From: QQUD01 sp039029915
Lineage (GTDB): Bacteria > Chloroflexota > Anaerolineae > Promineifilales > Promineifilaceae
Assembly (NCBI GenBank): GCA_039029915.1
Contig: JBCCFD010000188.1
Coordinates: 1-13,910 of the forward strand
DNA length: 13,910 nt
Reading direction: 5' to 3'
A model generated the notes under the pieces. The model did no database searches, was not told the origin of the DNA, and saw nothing but the letters and a program-made list of their open reading frames with translations. Below, piece after piece: positions 13,211 to 13,910 of this stretch; the stretch's first letter is position 1, and every line of letters begins with the position of its first letter. Both the position numbers and the translations under genes were made by a program.

Positions 13211-13705
13211 ATGTCTAAAGTATGGAAATTTGGATCAGATATTGATACCGATCAGATTGTGCCGGGGCGGTATGCTCCCTACATGCGGCCGAATGATGAT
13301 GTTGGAAATGCTGCCTTTATAGAGGCGCACCCTGACTTTAACAAAAACGCTCAGCCGGGTGACATTATTGTGGCTACCGATAATTTTGGCTGTGGCTCAA
13401 GCCGTGAATACGCCCCCTTAGCTCTGAAACGACGTCAAATAGGCGGCATCATTGCCAATAGCTTTGCCAGAATCTTCTTTCGTAATGCGATTAATTTAGG
13501 GATTCCGCTATATGTTGCACCAAACGTAGTGGCCGCCTTGGGCCAAGGGGATGAAGTCACGCTTATATTTGAAGACAATCTTTTGCTAACGGCAACGGGG
13601 TCGTATGCGCTACCGGCGCTCCCAGACTTTGCTCGAGAAACTATTGCGGCGGGTGGGATTGTGAGATTTGTTCGCGAAAACGGCCGTTTTCCGGGCGAGT
13701 CGTGA
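13211..13705 (+). CDS. lysU: Homoaconitase small subunit
   Basis: A 164-residue swivelling domain of the LeuD/LysU type that joins the large subunit to complete the active site. Signature: WKFGSDIDTDQIVPGRYAP near the N-terminus, FGCGSSREYAPLALKR at residues 59-74 (Ser and Arg contact the substrate carboxylates), and FARIFFRNAINLGIPL. The substrate-specificity loop after strand 1 reads PGRYAPYM, which resembles Thermus LysU (recalled as PGKYAPFM) rather than typical isopropylmalate isomerase. The C-terminus ends NGRFPGES, also like the Thermus protein (recalled as HGRFPGE), and the palindrome copy at 13679 encodes that NGRF. AAAAGG precedes ATG 13211 with usual spacing. Confidence 0.92.
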   Translation: MSKVWKFGSDIDTDQIVPGRYAPYMRPNDDVGNAAFIEAHPDFNKNAQPGDIIVATDNFGCGSSREYAPLALKRRQIGGIIANSFARIFFRNAINLGIPLYVAPNVVAALGQGDEVTLIFEDNLLLTATGSYALPALPDFARETIAAGGIVRFVRENGRFPGES

Positions 13706-13744
13706 GATCTCAATTAGTAACTTAGCCAAAAGTGATACGTCAGT

Positions 13745-13910
13745 ATGAAAAAATTATGTGTAATACCGGGAGATGGGATTGGTCAGGAAGTGATCCCAGT
13801 TGCCGTAGCCGTGCTGCAGACCGTTCTGCCTGACTTGGGGGTCGTGTTTGCCGAAGCGGGTTGGGAAACGTTTGAAAAAACAGGAGCCTCTGTACCTCAG
13901 GAAACATTAG
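13745..13910 (+). CDS. hicdh: Homoisocitrate dehydrogenase, N-terminal part (runs off right edge)
   Basis: The first 55 residues of a beta-decarboxylating dehydrogenase, which oxidises and decarboxylates homoisocitrate to 2-oxoadipate with NAD. CVIPGDGIGQEVIP is the family N-terminus. EAGWETFEKTG and SVPQET resemble Thermus homoisocitrate dehydrogenase (recalled as EAGWETFERRGTSVPEET) much more than LeuB. The substrate-recognition helix that separates LeuB, Icd and homoisocitrate dehydrogenase lies beyond the edge, so the specific call depends on this match and on the operon. It starts 39 bases after lysU; no strong ribosome binding site is seen. Confidence 0.85.
   Translation, partial: MKKLCVIPGDGIGQEVIPVAVAVLQTVLPDLGVVFAEAGWETFEKTGASVPQETL

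Larger units (their letters stand above)
660..13688. repeat. Dispersed iterated palindrome AACGGCCGTT (21 core copies)
   Basis: Exact 10-base copies start at 1416, 1556, 2604, 3112, 4888, 5853, 6061, 7348, 7605, 9019, 9162, 9981, 10120, 10479, 12362, 12749 and 13679. Copies keeping the ACGGCCGT core with changed outer bases start at 660, 2234, 8764 and 13067. Twenty of the 21 lie inside genes (one of them the broken methyltransferase). The other, at 10479, lies in a putative leader mini-ORF. The motif is read as Asn-Gly-Arg (10 times; once His-Gly-Arg), Thr-Ala-Val (7) or Arg-Pro (3), so protein function does not explain it. Under even base composition about 0.2 copies of the 8-base core are expected here. 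No copy lies in homocitrate synthase or in the glycosyltransferase. Function unknown; a methylation target or a DNA-maintenance or recombination signal are options by analogy with HIP1 of cyanobacteria. Confidence 0.9.

Noticed and set aside
10655..13910. Reading the operon as leucine biosynthesis (leuA-leuC-leuD-leuB)
   Set aside because: LREGEQ and the short C-terminus of the first enzyme, PGRYAPYM in the small subunit and EAGWETFEKTG in the dehydrogenase all point to the Thermus-type lysine enzymes.

Overview
The window reads as a piece of a mid-GC bacterial chromosome. The best guess for the host is a member of the Chloroflexota (Anaerolineae/Caldilineae type) or a relative. This is inference: it rests on Thermus-like lysine (alpha-aminoadipate) genes, short degenerate tandem repeats between genes, and general gene style. 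No rRNA or other marker is present to settle it.

Layout, left to right. (1) 1-1784, plus strand: the C-terminal three quarters of a DEAD-box RNA helicase, a low-complexity repeat, then a class I methyltransferase interrupted by two consecutive in-frame TGA codons. (2) 1903-6630, minus strand: an envelope or exopolysaccharide block. In transcription order it holds a UDP-galactopyranose-mutase-like FAD oxidoreductase with a membrane tail, a small membrane protein that is a paralogue of that tail, a family 2 glycosyltransferase with C-terminal membrane helices, and an RfbH-type CDP-4-dehydro-6-deoxyglucose 3-dehydratase. (3) 6631-7273: a 643-base AT-rich divergent intergenic region with two adjacent hairpins whose loops are complementary to each other. 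(4) 7274-10182, plus strand: a tight four-gene set of nitrilase, hotdog thioesterase, HAD hydrolase and SAM methyltransferase. (5) 10183-13910, plus strand: the start of an alpha-aminoadipate lysine operon: homocitrate synthase, homoaconitase large and small subunits, and the N-terminus of homoisocitrate dehydrogenase, which runs off the right edge.

Two signals stand out. First, the 472-base leader before homocitrate synthase holds two successive lysine-rich mini-ORFs. Each ends on a TCTGGTT segment complementary to the 5' arm of the intrinsic terminator that follows it. This is the layout expected for tandem ribosome-mediated lysine attenuators, a logic that fits the lysine operon downstream. 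Leader-peptide attenuation of the lysine cluster has been reported in Thermus thermophilus (from memory), but a tandem version outside that group would be noteworthy. Second, the palindrome AACGGCCGTT is scattered through the window: 17 exact copies and 21 copies of its ACGGCCGT core, where about 0.2 cores would be expected by chance. The copies sit mostly inside genes, in all three reading frames. It behaves like a highly iterated palindrome comparable to cyanobacterial HIP1, with a different sequence.
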